Assembly (NCBI GenBank): GCA_022793355.1
Contig: JAAWCR010000128.1
Location: forward strand, 1-12,052
Reading direction: 5' to 3'
Origin: Lawsonibacter sp.
GTDB lineage: Bacteria > Bacillota > Clostridia > Oscillospirales > Oscillospiraceae
DNA length: 12,052 nucleotides
Shown: piece after piece, positions 1-7,987 of the stretch
Position numbering within the stretch: position 1 is the stretch's first letter
How the letters are laid out: each line of letters starts with the position of its first letter
The notes under the pieces: model-generated
Seen by the model: only the letters and a program-made list of their open reading frames with translations
Databases searched by the model: none
Told to the model about the DNA's origin: nothing
Position numbers and translations under genes: made by a program

Positions 1-2
1 AT

Positions 3-818
3 AAGAGCAATCCCACCGAGCTCCACAAGAAGCCGCACAATGAGCTCGGCATGCACCCCGTGTCAGAGAAACACCGTATCATCCTCAAAGATGGGATGGA
101 CCCCAAGCAAAACCCCCAGTTCACCACCATCGAGATCTATCAGGCCTATTCCGATTTTAAAGACAAGATGTAACTATTTGAGTACCTTCTGTACTCCGCC
201 GCCCAGAAGATTCTGGGCACCTATCAGGTCCAGTGGCAGGGGGAAGATATTGACCTGACCCCCGGCTGGCCCCGCATGCCCATGCACGAGGCGGTAAAGC
301 AGTACTGCGGCATCGACTTCATGGCTATCGCCACAGACGAGGAGGCGGTGGCTGCCGCCAAGTCCATCGGTGTGGAGCTGCCCGAGACGGCGGACAAGAC
401 CTGGGGCAACGCTCTGTATGAGTGCTTCGATCAGCGGGTGGAGGAAAAACTGATTCAACCCACCTTCATCACCATGCACCCGGTGGATGTTTCCCCCCTG
501 GCCAAGCGCTCCCCCAAGGACCCCCGGCTTACGGAGCGGTTTGAGCTGTTTATCTGTCATAGTGAGATGGGCAACGCCTTTTCCGAGCTCAACGATCCCA
601 TTGACCAGCGCCAGCGCTTCCAGAAGCAGGTGGAGTTGCGGGACAAAGGGGACGACGAGGCCGGCATGATGGATGAGGATTTTCTGACCGCACTGGAGTA
701 CGGCATGCCCCCCACGGGTGGGCTGGGCATTGGTATTGACCGGTGTGTTATGCTCCTCACCGGCTCTGACTCTATTCGGGAGGTTATTCTCTTCCCCACG
801 ATGAAGCCTTTGGATTGA
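3..818 (+). pseudogene. lysS: Lysyl-tRNA synthetase (class II) remnant, 3' part, interrupted by in-frame TAA
   Basis: The frame beginning at base 3 encodes the C-terminal half of a class II lysyl-tRNA synthetase, which charges tRNA-Lys in the cytoplasm; the 5' part lies outside the window. Recognisable blocks are NPQFTTIEIYQAY (end of motif 2), VDVSPLAKRSPKDPRLTERFE, GNAFSELNDPIDQR and the motif 3 block GGLGIGIDRCVMLLT, ending at ILFPTMKPLD as the family normally does. Two things show decay. A TAA at 171-173 lies in frame, where the family usually has Asp or Glu between Met and Leu. In addition, the motif 2 FRxE signature reads I-L-K-D (about 66-77), so the ATP-binding Arg is lost. Each of these four codons is one base from the F-R-N-E codons TTC, CGC, AAC and GAG. 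The 20 residues before it align without gaps to the family but are poorly conserved. The part after the stop (174-818) has no visible frame break. A sequencing error could explain the stop but not the degraded motif. Confidence 0.85.
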
Positions 819-845
819 GAAAACCCTAGGTGTTATCGGGTTTTC
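819..845 (+). terminator. Intrinsic terminator after lysS remnant
   Basis: An 8-bp perfect inverted repeat (GAAAACCC at 819-826, GGGTTTTC at 838-845, 11-nt loop) starts directly after the lysS stop codon. The T-run forms part of the right arm, as in many A/T-flanked terminators, so it may work in both directions. Confidence 0.6.
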
Positions 846-913
846 AAACGGTCTGTAATGGTTGATGGGGAAAACTTGGGGAAAAATCTGAAAAGCCGTT
901 GAATCTGTGATGT

Positions 914-959
914 AAAAACGTATAGGGCTGCTTAGAATTTGGTAGCCCTGTACGTTTTT
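914..959. terminator. 16-bp hairpin, possible bidirectional terminator
   Basis: The arms 914-929 and 944-959 pair over 16 bp with a single G-T wobble, around a 14-nt loop. One arm begins with A5 and the other ends with T5, so the element would act as an intrinsic terminator read from either side. It lies between the lysS terminator and the first mobile-element remnant. The rest of 846-1021 shows no gene. A role as a recombination or end structure of the lost element is possible but unsupported. Confidence 0.55.
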
Positions 960-1021
960 CTATAAGATATGTCAAACGGTAAGCGTTTTTGCTTTCAGCC
1001 CCAAACGCGTTACAAAACGCA

Positions 1022-1340
1022 TTACATAAAAGTTCCGATGTATGCTGCATTTTTTGATAATCGCTTTTTCATGACTTCTGCGATTGCTTTACAGCCGTTC
1101 CCTAATGCGGAAAGCTCTTTTTCTGTCCAGTTATAATAATGCGCGGGGTCATAATCGCTCAAAAGCATAAAAATAGTTAAAGCTGCCCTCTTTTCAATTT
1201 TTCGGTGGATTGGTTTCCCCTATCGCCCCCTCTGCCGCCGTAGGCGGCGTTGTAGGGGCGTGCTGTGCGGGAATAGGCGTTTCTGCGCTGACCTCCCGAC
1301 ATAGGCCGCTAATTGTGGCGCTAATCGTATCAGCCACCAT
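1022..1340 (-). pseudogene. Unrecognised small gene, split by a one-base slip in an A5 run
   Basis: A minus-strand ATG at 1340 opens a 48-codon frame (N-terminus MVADTISATISGL, then a Pro/Thr/Ala-rich stretch) that stops at 1194. Removing one base from the A5 run (T5 at 1198-1202 on the plus strand) joins it to a second frame. That frame contains DYDPAHYYNWTEKELSALG and ends at 1022, giving a protein of 105 residues. The second half looks like a genuine compact helical domain with aromatic and charged residues. The start overlaps the end of the upstream remnant by 11 nt, so the two were probably translationally coupled. I do not recognise the family. Base composition is more AT-rich than the flanking housekeeping genes, fitting acquired DNA. 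The slip may be real decay or a homopolymer error. Confidence 0.5.
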
Positions 1341-1690
1341 TCGAGCCGATTTCTGCGGCTTCTTCGTTTTCCTGCCGAATCCTGCGCTCGTTCTGCGTCA
1401 ACTTTTCCTTTGCCTTTTTCCCCTTGTCGAGAGTGAGATGCCTACCCGCCACCCGGTTGATGTTCGGCTTTACATAATCAAATCTCGTCTGTTCATCCGT
1501 ACGGCCCTTGTATTCAACGCTATCGACATTGCAGCTTAAAATATGTGTATGGAGCTTTGATTTTGTCAATATCAGTTTTTCTAAATAGGCGATGAACTCT
1601 TGCAAGTCTTTCGCGTCTTTAGCCGCTATCAGCATTTTCAGCCGTTCCGCTTCAATCGCATATTGAACGGCGTTTTCCGTTTCCTGACAA
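1330..1690 (-). pseudogene. C-terminal fragment of an unrecognised gene, cut by IS30 remnant
   Basis: About 120 codons of minus-strand coding sequence run from the junction near 1690 to a TGA at 1330. The protein is highly charged and helical (Lys/Glu-rich, coiled-coil-like), with blocks such as AERLKMLIAAKDAKDLQEF and RTDEQTRFDYVKPNINR. The open frame continues past 1690, but that part is the antisense of the IS30 transposase and is not part of the gene, so the true 5' end is missing. It overlaps the next remnant by 11 nt, suggesting an old two-gene operon. A mobilisation or conjugation-related origin would fit the setting, but no diagnostic motif is visible and I do not name it. Confidence 0.5.
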
Positions 1691-2139
1691 ATGAGGACTT
1701 GCCGGAAAAGCCGAAAAAGAAACGGACCTATAAAAAAGTGAAAACCATGAAGCGCCCGCCGCGGGGGGACAGTATCGAAAAGCGCCTGGCGGAGGTTGAC
1801 ACGCGGGAAACGTTCGGGCATTGGGAAGGGGACACAGTTTACAGAAAAAAGGACGGGGCAAAGGCCCTGTTTGTCTTAACAGAGCGGTTGACCCGCCGGG
1901 AAATCATTGTGCGGATAAAGGTTTATTTCTGTCACCCGTATTCGTCCTATGAATGCGGGTCAAACGAATGTCAAAACAAAATGATTCGGCGACCCTTTCC
2001 AAAGGGAACCGATTTCGGCAACGTGACCGACGCGGAGGTTACGCGGGCCGAACCATGGATGAACAACTATCCGCATAAAATCTTAGGGTGGAAAACGTCT
2101 GAAATGTTGTTCAGGGCGTGCGTCGCCGCCCTGATTTGA
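1690..2139 (+). mobile_element. IS30-family transposase remnant, 5'-truncated with internal deletion
   Basis: From about 1690 the plus frame reads DLPEKPKKKRTYKKVK, then RETFGHWEGDTV, the IS30-family block carrying the first catalytic Asp of the DDE triad. It continues through ALFVLTERLTRREIIVRIK. It then passes directly into VYFCHPYSSYECGSNE and QNKMIRRPFPKGTDF, the block with the catalytic Glu, and ends at a TGA at 2137-2139. Full-length IS30 transposases have several dozen residues between these blocks, including the second Asp in a DNGSEF-type motif. Here they are missing, with the frame kept (junction about 1917-1922). The N-terminal helix-turn-helix region is also gone, so the enzyme cannot be active. 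No terminal inverted repeats could be identified on either side. Confidence 0.85.
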
Positions 2140-2155
2140 CACGCTCAAAAAAATT

Positions 2156-2536
2156 TTATATTTTTTTCGCATTTACTCTTGACATTTCCGAAAAAATTTC
2201 CTTTTTCTTTTCCCCTCCAGATGCAGCCCCAGAGGGGAGGGATCCGTCCTGAAGGGCAGGGAACGCCAGCTTAGAAAGTGTATCAAATTGACCCCGCCCA
2301 GTACAGTTGGCGTATAGGTCTGTGAGCGTTATCTCATAGCCGTCCTGGAACTGCAGATCGTAATTATACGTAGGATAGGTGCGGTTAGTGCCGCATCCGA
2401 CCGCATAATCTTTACGATAGTATTCCGCTTCCTCCAACTCCTTTACGCTGGACTGTGCAGCCAATGCGCTGGCCCGCGCCCTCCCCTCCCGGAGCTTTTT
2501 CCGCTCCAGGGAGGAGGGCGATTTTTTCCCAGCCAC
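2156..2536 (-). CDS. Hypothetical 126-residue ORF directly after purL (doubtful)
   Basis: A GTG-initiated frame begins 6 nt after the purL stop codon and ends near an AT-rich tract. The first 26 codons are Lys/Arg/Ser-rich and are encoded by a GC-rich hairpin (2477-2520), so they may not be genuine protein. The middle part (about residues 35-90, with Tyr/Asp-rich text such as YPTYNYDLQFQDGYEITL) looks more protein-like. No Shine-Dalgarno sequence precedes the GTG, and no family is recognised. It could be translated by coupling to purL, be a remnant of a longer gene, or be a chance ORF. Confidence 0.3.
   Translation of the reverse strand: MAGKKSPSSLERKKLREGRARASALAAQSSVKELEEAEYYRKDYAVGCGTNRTYPTYNYDLQFQDGYEITLTDLYANCTGRGQFDTLSKLAFPALQDGSLPSGAASGGEKKKEIFSEMSRVNAKKI
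2477..2527 (+). terminator. Rightward intrinsic terminator next to the purL 3' end
   Basis: The outer arms 2477-2484 and 2513-2520 pair over 8 bp. An inner 5-bp stem (2491-2495 with 2503-2507) closes a 7-nt loop, with a few imperfect pairs between. A T6 tract follows at 2522-2527 on the plus strand. The orientation would stop transcripts coming from the mobile-element side before they enter purL antisense. On the minus strand the hairpin has an A-run before it and no T-run after it, so it is not an obvious purL terminator. Confidence 0.5.
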
Positions 2537-2542
2537 GGCGGC

Positions 2543-5500
2543 TTATTTGAAGTACTCCGCGCCGCTCTCGAACAGGGGCATGTGCTTATTCCCGGGGATA
2601 TTGACGGCGACGAAGGGTCCCCGGCGCTCCAGGTGGCCCATCTTGCCAAAGACCCGGCCGTCAGGAGAGAAGATACCCTCAATGGCCTCCAGGGATCCGT
2701 TGGGATTAGCCAGGACATCCATAGTAGGCTTGCCGTCACACCCCACGTATTGGGTGCCTACCTGTCCTCTGGCGATAAGCTCGGCAATCACCTGGGGGGG
2801 AGCCACAAAGCGGCCCTCACCGTGGGAGATGGGGATGGTGTGTTCCTCGCCCACCTGGCACTTGATCATCCAGGGAGACTGGACCGAGGCCACCCTGGTG
2901 GTGACATACCGACTCTGGTGGCGGCCAATCAGGTTGTAGGTCAGGGTGGGATAGCTTTCATCCACGGGCTTGATCTCCCCGTAGGGCGCCAGACCTAGCT
3001 TTACCAGGGCCTGGAAGCCATTGCAGATGCCCAGCATCAGTCCGTCCCGGTGCTTGAGCAGGTCCATAATAGCGTCGCTGAGGGCAGGGTTGCGGAGGAA
3101 AGAGCAGATAAACTTGGCGGAACCCTCGGGCTCGTCGCCGCCGGAGAAGCCGCCGGGCAGGACCACAATCTGCGCCTCCCGAATGGCCTTCTCCAGGGCC
3201 TGGGACGATTGAGACAAAAAGTCGTTCGTCAGGTTGCGCACCACCACGATCTCCGGGTCGATTCCGGCACGGATACAGGCCCGGGCAGTGTCGTACTCGC
3301 AGTTGGTGCCGGGGAAGACGGGGATAACCGCCTTGGGGTGGGCTACCCTGTGCTTGCGGACCGCCGGGGAACGCTTGTCCCAGGAGATGGTCTGAACGCT
3401 CTCGGTTGTTCCCGCCCGGGTGGGGTAGACCGCCTCCAGCACGCCCTCGTTGAGGGCAAGCAGCTCGTCAATGGGGGCAGTGTCGTGTACGATGTTGATA
3501 ACGGGATCAGCGGTGGTCGTTCCGATTTGGACGGCCCTGAGACTCTCCGGGACCGCTTCGGTCAGCTCCGCCACAATCGCGCCGGGGTTGGGCAGATCCC
3601 AGGCCAGCTCCTCTTCGCCAGCTGTAAAGCCGATCCGGCTGCCAAAGGACATCTTCATCACCGCTTCGGCCTCGCCGTTTTCCGCCGCCCAAGCGGCGCT
3701 CACCTTGCCCGCCTGGCACAGGGCATGGAATTCCTCCCAGGCGGCCTTCTGTCCCTCCGGCGTAGCATCGCCAAGGAAAAGATACACCGGGTGTCCCGCC
3801 TCTTTGAACTCAGGAGTGATGATCTCCCCGGCCTTGATGGGGGCGATGGCAAAGGAAATGAGGGTGGGAGGCACGTCCTTATCCAAGAAGGAGCCGGACA
3901 TGGAGTCCTTGCCGCCGATGGCGGCGGCGGCGTAGTCCAGCTGAGCGTCCAGCGCGCCCAGAAGGGCGGCGGCGGGCTTGCCCCAGCGGAGAGGCTCATC
4001 CCGGAGCTTCTCAAAAAATTCCTGCAAGGTGAGGTACACTTTTTTATAGTCCGCGCCGGAGGCCACCAGCTTGGCGATGGAGTTGGTAACGGCCTGATAG
4101 GCCCCCACATAGGGGTCCACGGCCAGGGCGTCCGGGTCGCAGCCCCAGGCCATGACGCTGGCCTGGTCGGTCTCCTGGCCCGGCAGGACGGGCAGCAGAG
4201 CCGCCATCGCTTGGGCGGGGGTGGACTGGTATTTACCTCCGAACGGCATAAGGACGGAACCCGCGCCGATGGAGCCGTCGAACCGCTCGGTCAGCCCCCG
4301 TCGGGAGGCGCACTTAAGACTGGAGGCCATCTCCCGCAATGTTTTGAACGGCTCCTGCCCAAAGGTGGAGCGGTCCTTTTTGTCTACGGACACCGCCGCA
4401 TGTTTCACTGCGCCGTTGGTGTTCAAAAATTCACGGCTCAGGTCAGCGATCTTCTGCCCCTTCCAGCGCATCACCATTCGGGGGCTCTCGGTGACCACGG
4501 CCACCCGATAGGCTTCCAGATTCTCCCGCTCAGCGGCAGCGATAAACTGCGCCTCGTCCTCCAGGGCCACCACTACGGCCATACGCTCCTGGCTCTCAGA
4601 AATAGCCAGCTCGGTGCCGTCCAGGCCGTCGTACTTTTTGCGCACCGCGTCCAGGTCAATCTCCAGCCCGTCGGCCAGCTCGCCGATGGCGACGGATACG
4701 CCGCCGGCTCCAAAGTCGTTGCACCGCTTAATCAGCCGGGTGACCTCCCCATCCCGGAACAGACGCTGAATCTTCCGCTCCTCGGGGGCGTTGCCCTTCT
4801 GGACCTCGGAGGCCATGGTGGTAAGGGACTTCTGGTTGTGGCTCTTGGAGGAGCCGGTGGCCCCGCCGATGCCGTCCCGGCCGGTGCGTCCGCCCAGGAG
4901 AATCACCACATCCCCCGGCGCGGGCCGCTCCCGGCGCACATTTTCCGCCGGGGCCGCGCCCACCACAGCGCCGCACTCCAGCCGCTTGGCGATGTAGCCC
5001 TCGTGGTACACCTCCGCCACATGACCGGTGGCCAGACCAATCTGGTTGCCGTAGGAGGAGTAGCCCGCCGCCGCCGTCTGGCACAGCTTCCGCTGGGGCA
5101 ACTTACCCTCCAAGGTTTGCTCAAGGGGGACACGGGGGTCCCCTGCCCCGGTAAAGCGCATGGCCTGGTGAACGTAAACCCGGCCCGACAGGGGGTCTCG
5201 GATACAACCGCCGATGCAGGTGGCCGCGCCGCCAAAGGGCTCAATCTCGGTGGGGTGGTTGTGGGTCTCATTCTTGAACATCAGCAGCCAGTCCTGAAGC
5301 TCGCCGTCCACATCGGCGGGGACGTGGATGGAGCAGGCGTTGATCTCCTCGCTCTCGTCCAGCTCAGGGAGCAGGCCCCGCTTTTTCAGCACCTTGGCGC
5401 CGATGGTGGCAAGGTCCATCAGGGTCTGAGGACGCTGAGCGGCCTTTTCCTCGCCGTAGACCTCCACTCGGGCGGCCAAGTATCGTTCATAGGCCTTTTT

Positions 5501-6238
5501 CACAGCGGGGTCGTCAATCCGGATATCATCCAGGTGGGTGGAAAAGGTGGTGTGCCGGCAGTGGTCAGACCAGTATGTGTCCACCACCCGCACCTCCGTA
5601 ATGGTGGGGTCCCGCTTCTCCTCGTCCCGGAAGTAGGCCTGCAAGAAGTTCAAATCGTCGATGTCCATCGCCAGCCCCAGCTTGTCCAGCAGAGCGGTCA
5701 AACCAGCCTTGTCTAAAACGGTAAAGCCGGTTACTGTGTCCACATGGTCGGGGATGGCGTGCTCCCGCACCAGGGTCTCCGGCTTCTCCAGAGAGGCCTC
5801 TCGGCTCTCCACCGGGTTAATAAGGAAGGCCTTGATTTTGTCCAAATCCTCCTGCGACAGCCCGCCCCACAGCAGATATAGCTTAGCGTAGGCCACCAGG
5901 GGCCGTTCCACCCCGGCCATAAGCTGGATGCACTGGGCCGCCGAGTCAGCCCGCTGGTCAAACTGCCCCGGCAGAGCCTCCACCCCGAACCATGCCCCCG
6001 CCATGCGGGGCATGGGATAGTCTTCGTCGTACACCACGTCCACCTGAGGCTCGGAGAAAACAATGGATTTGGCCCGCTCATAGACCTCATGGTCAATCTG
6101 CTCCACGTCGTACCGGTTCAAAATTTCAACCGACTGGAGCCCGGAAATCCCCAGCTGCTCCTGCAGCTGCCGGCACAGGCCCTGAGCCTCCACATCGAAG
6201 CCCTCTTTTTTCTTGGAATAGCAGCGGTAAACACTCAT
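2543..6238 (-). CDS. purL: Phosphoribosylformylglycinamidine synthase, single-chain (FGAM synthase)
   Basis: PurL catalyses the ATP- and glutamine-dependent conversion of FGAR to FGAM in de novo purine synthesis, in the cytoplasm. The 1231-residue product has the complete single-chain layout. The synthase half carries SDHCRH (224-229), the ETHNHP block (324-329) before the Gly-rich GGAATCIGG, NDFGAGGVS (507-515) and GGKDSM (775-780). A class I glutaminase domain starts at about 968, with nucleophile Cys1072 in GICNGFQ and the His1202/Glu1204 pair in GHLER. By length and sequence style it resembles the Clostridium/Streptococcus clade (TIGR01857 type). The frame is open to 6376, but the ATG at 6238 is preferred: GAGGAGAG lies just upstream and the protein begins MSVYRCYSKK, whereas the extension would be unrelated sequence. 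No other pur genes are in the window. The 122-nt gap upstream shows no clear promoter, so co-transcription with the solute-binding protein gene is possible. Confidence 0.96.
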   Translation of the reverse strand: MSVYRCYSKKKEGFDVEAQGLCRQLQEQLGISGLQSVEILNRYDVEQIDHEVYERAKSIVFSEPQVDVVYDEDYPMPRMAGAWFGVEALPGQFDQRADSAAQCIQLMAGVERPLVAYAKLYLLWGGLSQEDLDKIKAFLINPVESREASLEKPETLVREHAIPDHVDTVTGFTVLDKAGLTALLDKLGLAMDIDDLNFLQAYFRDEEKRDPTITEVRVVDTYWSDHCRHTTFSTHLDDIRIDDPAVKKAYERYLAARVEVYGEEKAAQRPQTLMDLATIGAKVLKKRGLLPELDESEEINACSIHVPADVDGELQDWLLMFKNETHNHPTEIEPFGGAATCIGGCIRDPLSGRVYVHQAMRFTGAGDPRVPLEQTLEGKLPQRKLCQTAAAGYSSYGNQIGLATGHVAEVYHEGYIAKRLECGAVVGAAPAENVRRERPAPGDVVILLGGRTGRDGIGGATGSSKSHNQKSLTTMASEVQKGNAPEERKIQRLFRDGEVTRLIKRCNDFGAGGVSVAIGELADGLEIDLDAVRKKYDGLDGTELAISESQERMAVVVALEDEAQFIAAAERENLEAYRVAVVTESPRMVMRWKGQKIADLSREFLNTNGAVKHAAVSVDKKDRSTFGQEPFKTLREMASSLKCASRRGLTERFDGSIGAGSVLMPFGGKYQSTPAQAMAALLPVLPGQETDQASVMAWGCDPDALAVDPYVGAYQAVTNSIAKLVASGADYKKVYLTLQEFFEKLRDEPLRWGKPAAALLGALDAQLDYAAAAIGGKDSMSGSFLDKDVPPTLISFAIAPIKAGEIITPEFKEAGHPVYLFLGDATPEGQKAAWEEFHALCQAGKVSAAWAAENGEAEAVMKMSFGSRIGFTAGEEELAWDLPNPGAIVAELTEAVPESLRAVQIGTTTADPVINIVHDTAPIDELLALNEGVLEAVYPTRAGTTESVQTISWDKRSPAVRKHRVAHPKAVIPVFPGTNCEYDTARACIRAGIDPEIVVVRNLTNDFLSQSSQALEKAIREAQIVVLPGGFSGGDEPEGSAKFICSFLRNPALSDAIMDLLKHRDGLMLGICNGFQALVKLGLAPYGEIKPVDESYPTLTYNLIGRHQSRYVTTRVASVQSPWMIKCQVGEEHTIPISHGEGRFVAPPQVIAELIARGQVGTQYVGCDGKPTMDVLANPNGSLEAIEGIFSPDGRVFGKMGHLERRGPFVAVNIPGNKHMPLFESGAEYFK

Positions 6239-6360
6239 GGTTCTCTCTCCTCTGTTTTTGGTAAAATATTCTGTATCGGATGGGACGACTTGGTGCGCCG
6301 TTTGCTCCAGCCGAACAGCCTGACAGGGTGGAGTGCCGGGGTCATCCCGCCCCACAGGCA

Positions 6361-7893
6361 TTATTTCACAGTCCAATTTTCAATTTGATAAAATACGTTT
6401 CCCCGCACGGGGGACAGCCCTGACACCCGGCCCCATTGGGTCAGGACAGAACCGTTTTTAAACATGACCGGCACAATCGGGGTCTGCTCATTGAGCAGAG
6501 CAAAAAGGTTTTCCGCCGCTGCGGCCCGCTCCTCCGGGGCTGCGGCCCGCAAGGCGCTGAGCGCCCCCTCCGAGCGCTCGTCCCACCAGCCGCCGTAGTT
6601 CAGCGCACCGGCGGAGGACAGCAGAATGGACAGGTCGAAGTCGGCGGTCAGCACCGTTTCTCCCAGGTACAGGTCGAACTCTTTGGCGGCCAGCGCGGCG
6701 GCGTACTCCTCGAAGGACAGCTGCCGCAGCTCCACGGCAAAGCCCGCCGCCGTCAGCTGATAGGCGATAAGCTGGGCCGCAGAGGCCTTGGCGGTGTTCT
6801 CGCTGTTCACCAGAAAGACCAGTTCCTTCTCGTTCAGCCGCTGCTCCTCCACCTGAGCGGCCAGCTCCTCCGGGCGGTAGGCCGGCGCGGCACCAGCGGC
6901 GCTCTGGCTGTAGAGCGGGCTGTCCTGGTGCACCGGGAGCAGGGCGGGGACCGCATGGTTGGCATAGACGGCGGAAGCGATGGTATCCCGGTCCACCGCC
7001 AGGGCAATGGCCCGCCTTGTCTGGGCGGAACGGCACAGAGGGCTCTGCGTGTTGAAACCCAGGTAGAGAAAGCCAGTGGTGGCGTAGTCCCAAGTTTGGT
7101 AGTTGCCGCCGTAGCCCATCGCGTTGGTGGCCATCAGGTCTACATCCACCAGAGAAATTTCCCCGGCGTCGAAGGCATAAATCAGCTCGTCGCTCTTGCT
7201 GACCGTATGCAGGCGGATAACCTGAACGGGCAGCTTGTCCTCCTTCCTCCACCAGCCGGGCCGGGCGGTGAGGGTCAGGCCTTCGTCATTCCCGGAGAGC
7301 ATGTAGGGCCCGGTGCCGGCGGGACGGTCTCCCTCCCCCAGAGCGATGGGAATATCCAGAAGCAGGGGCAGGGAGCCGTTGGCACGGCGGAGGGTGACCA
7401 CAACCTGGTTGGGGACCTCCTCCGAGGCGGAAACGGCGGTCACATCAGCCAGCCGCTCCCGGAACCGCCCCCGCTCGGAGCGGGCCAGGTTGAGCGCGTC
7501 GGCCACCGCCTGCCCGGTGAAGGGGGCGCCGTCGGAAAAGGTGACCCCGGCGCGCAGGGTAAAGGTCCACACCAGCTTGTCCTCGCTGACAGAGTAGCTC
7601 TGACACAGCACCGGCTGAGCCTGAAAGGAAGCGTCCACCTCAAACAGTCCCTCGTACAGAAGGGGGGAAAGCGTAAGGTTGGCCCGGTTGGCGGCTAGGG
7701 TGGGATGCAGGCTGAACTCTGGATAGACCGCCAACGTAAAGGGGGTGGTCACAGGGGCCTTTACCTCCTCCCGGTCTGCGTCCCCCGAAGAGGACGGCGC
7801 GGAGGAGCCGGGGGCGGAGTTCCCTCCGCCCCCGCAGGACGGAAGGGTGAGGAGCAGAAAACCGAAAAGAAGCAGAGCGACAATACGTTTCAT
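6361..7893 (-). CDS. Extracellular solute-binding lipoprotein, peptide-type ABC transporter (SBP family 5)
   Basis: The product of 510 residues is an OppA/DppA-like substrate-binding lipoprotein, anchored to the outer face of the membrane and expected to deliver peptides or related ligands to an ABC permease. It starts with a Lys-Arg N-terminus, a hydrophobic helix and the lipobox LPSC (Cys20), then a Gly/Ser-rich linker. SBP_bac_5 signatures follow: WTFTLRAGVTFSDGAPF with the following helix, GTGPYML, and RRAIALAVDRDTI. The ATG at 7893 is chosen over an upstream GTG at 7923 because it places the charged residues and signal helix at the start; AGGG lies 9 nt upstream. No permease or ATPase genes flank it, so it is an orphan here. 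Length is typical of the family. The substrate cannot be told from sequence. It lies 94 nt downstream of pgeF. Confidence 0.9.
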   Translation of the reverse strand: MKRIVALLLFGFLLLTLPSCGGGGNSAPGSSAPSSSGDADREEVKAPVTTPFTLAVYPEFSLHPTLAANRANLTLSPLLYEGLFEVDASFQAQPVLCQSYSVSEDKLVWTFTLRAGVTFSDGAPFTGQAVADALNLARSERGRFRERLADVTAVSASEEVPNQVVVTLRRANGSLPLLLDIPIALGEGDRPAGTGPYMLSGNDEGLTLTARPGWWRKEDKLPVQVIRLHTVSKSDELIYAFDAGEISLVDVDLMATNAMGYGGNYQTWDYATTGFLYLGFNTQSPLCRSAQTRRAIALAVDRDTIASAVYANHAVPALLPVHQDSPLYSQSAAGAAPAYRPEELAAQVEEQRLNEKELVFLVNSENTAKASAAQLIAYQLTAAGFAVELRQLSFEEYAAALAAKEFDLYLGETVLTADFDLSILLSSAGALNYGGWWDERSEGALSALRAAAPEERAAAAENLFALLNEQTPIVPVMFKNGSVLTQWGRVSGLSPVRGNVFYQIENWTVK

Positions 7894-7987
7894 AATTTGA
7901 TACCCTGTAGGGGTCCGGCGCACTTGCCGGCCCGGCGGTTTGATTCCAGGTTACGCGGGCCACCGGGGACGGCGGCCATCGCAACGT

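Noticed and set aside
844..980. 9-bp direct repeat TCAAACGGT at 844-852 and 972-980 bracketing the hairpin
   Set aside because: A match of this length within a 200-bp AT-rich stretch is not rare by chance, and the bracketed 119 bp has no terminal inverted repeats expected of a small transposon.
844..1050. Minus-strand 68-codon ORF
   Set aside because: It runs through the 914-959 hairpin and into the lysS terminator, has no ribosome binding site and no recognisable sequence.
1210..1539. Plus-strand 109-codon ORF
   Set aside because: It lies opposite the two minus-strand remnants, whose charged, helix-like composition is much more protein-like.
3050..5716. Long plus-strand ORF of 888 codons opposite purL
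   Set aside because: It is the antisense shadow of the GC-rich purL codons, with low-complexity Gly/His/Gln/Leu-rich text and no domain signature. The minus strand holds a complete, motif-rich PurL.
6239..6376. N-terminal extension of purL to the ATG at 6376
   Set aside because: It would overlap the end of the solute-binding protein gene and adds 46 residues unlike any PurL. The ATG at 6238 has a clear ribosome binding site.
6436..7698. Plus-strand ORF of 420 codons
   Set aside because: Antisense of the solute-binding protein gene. Its Gly/Arg/Gln-rich composition is typical of shadow frames in GC-rich DNA.
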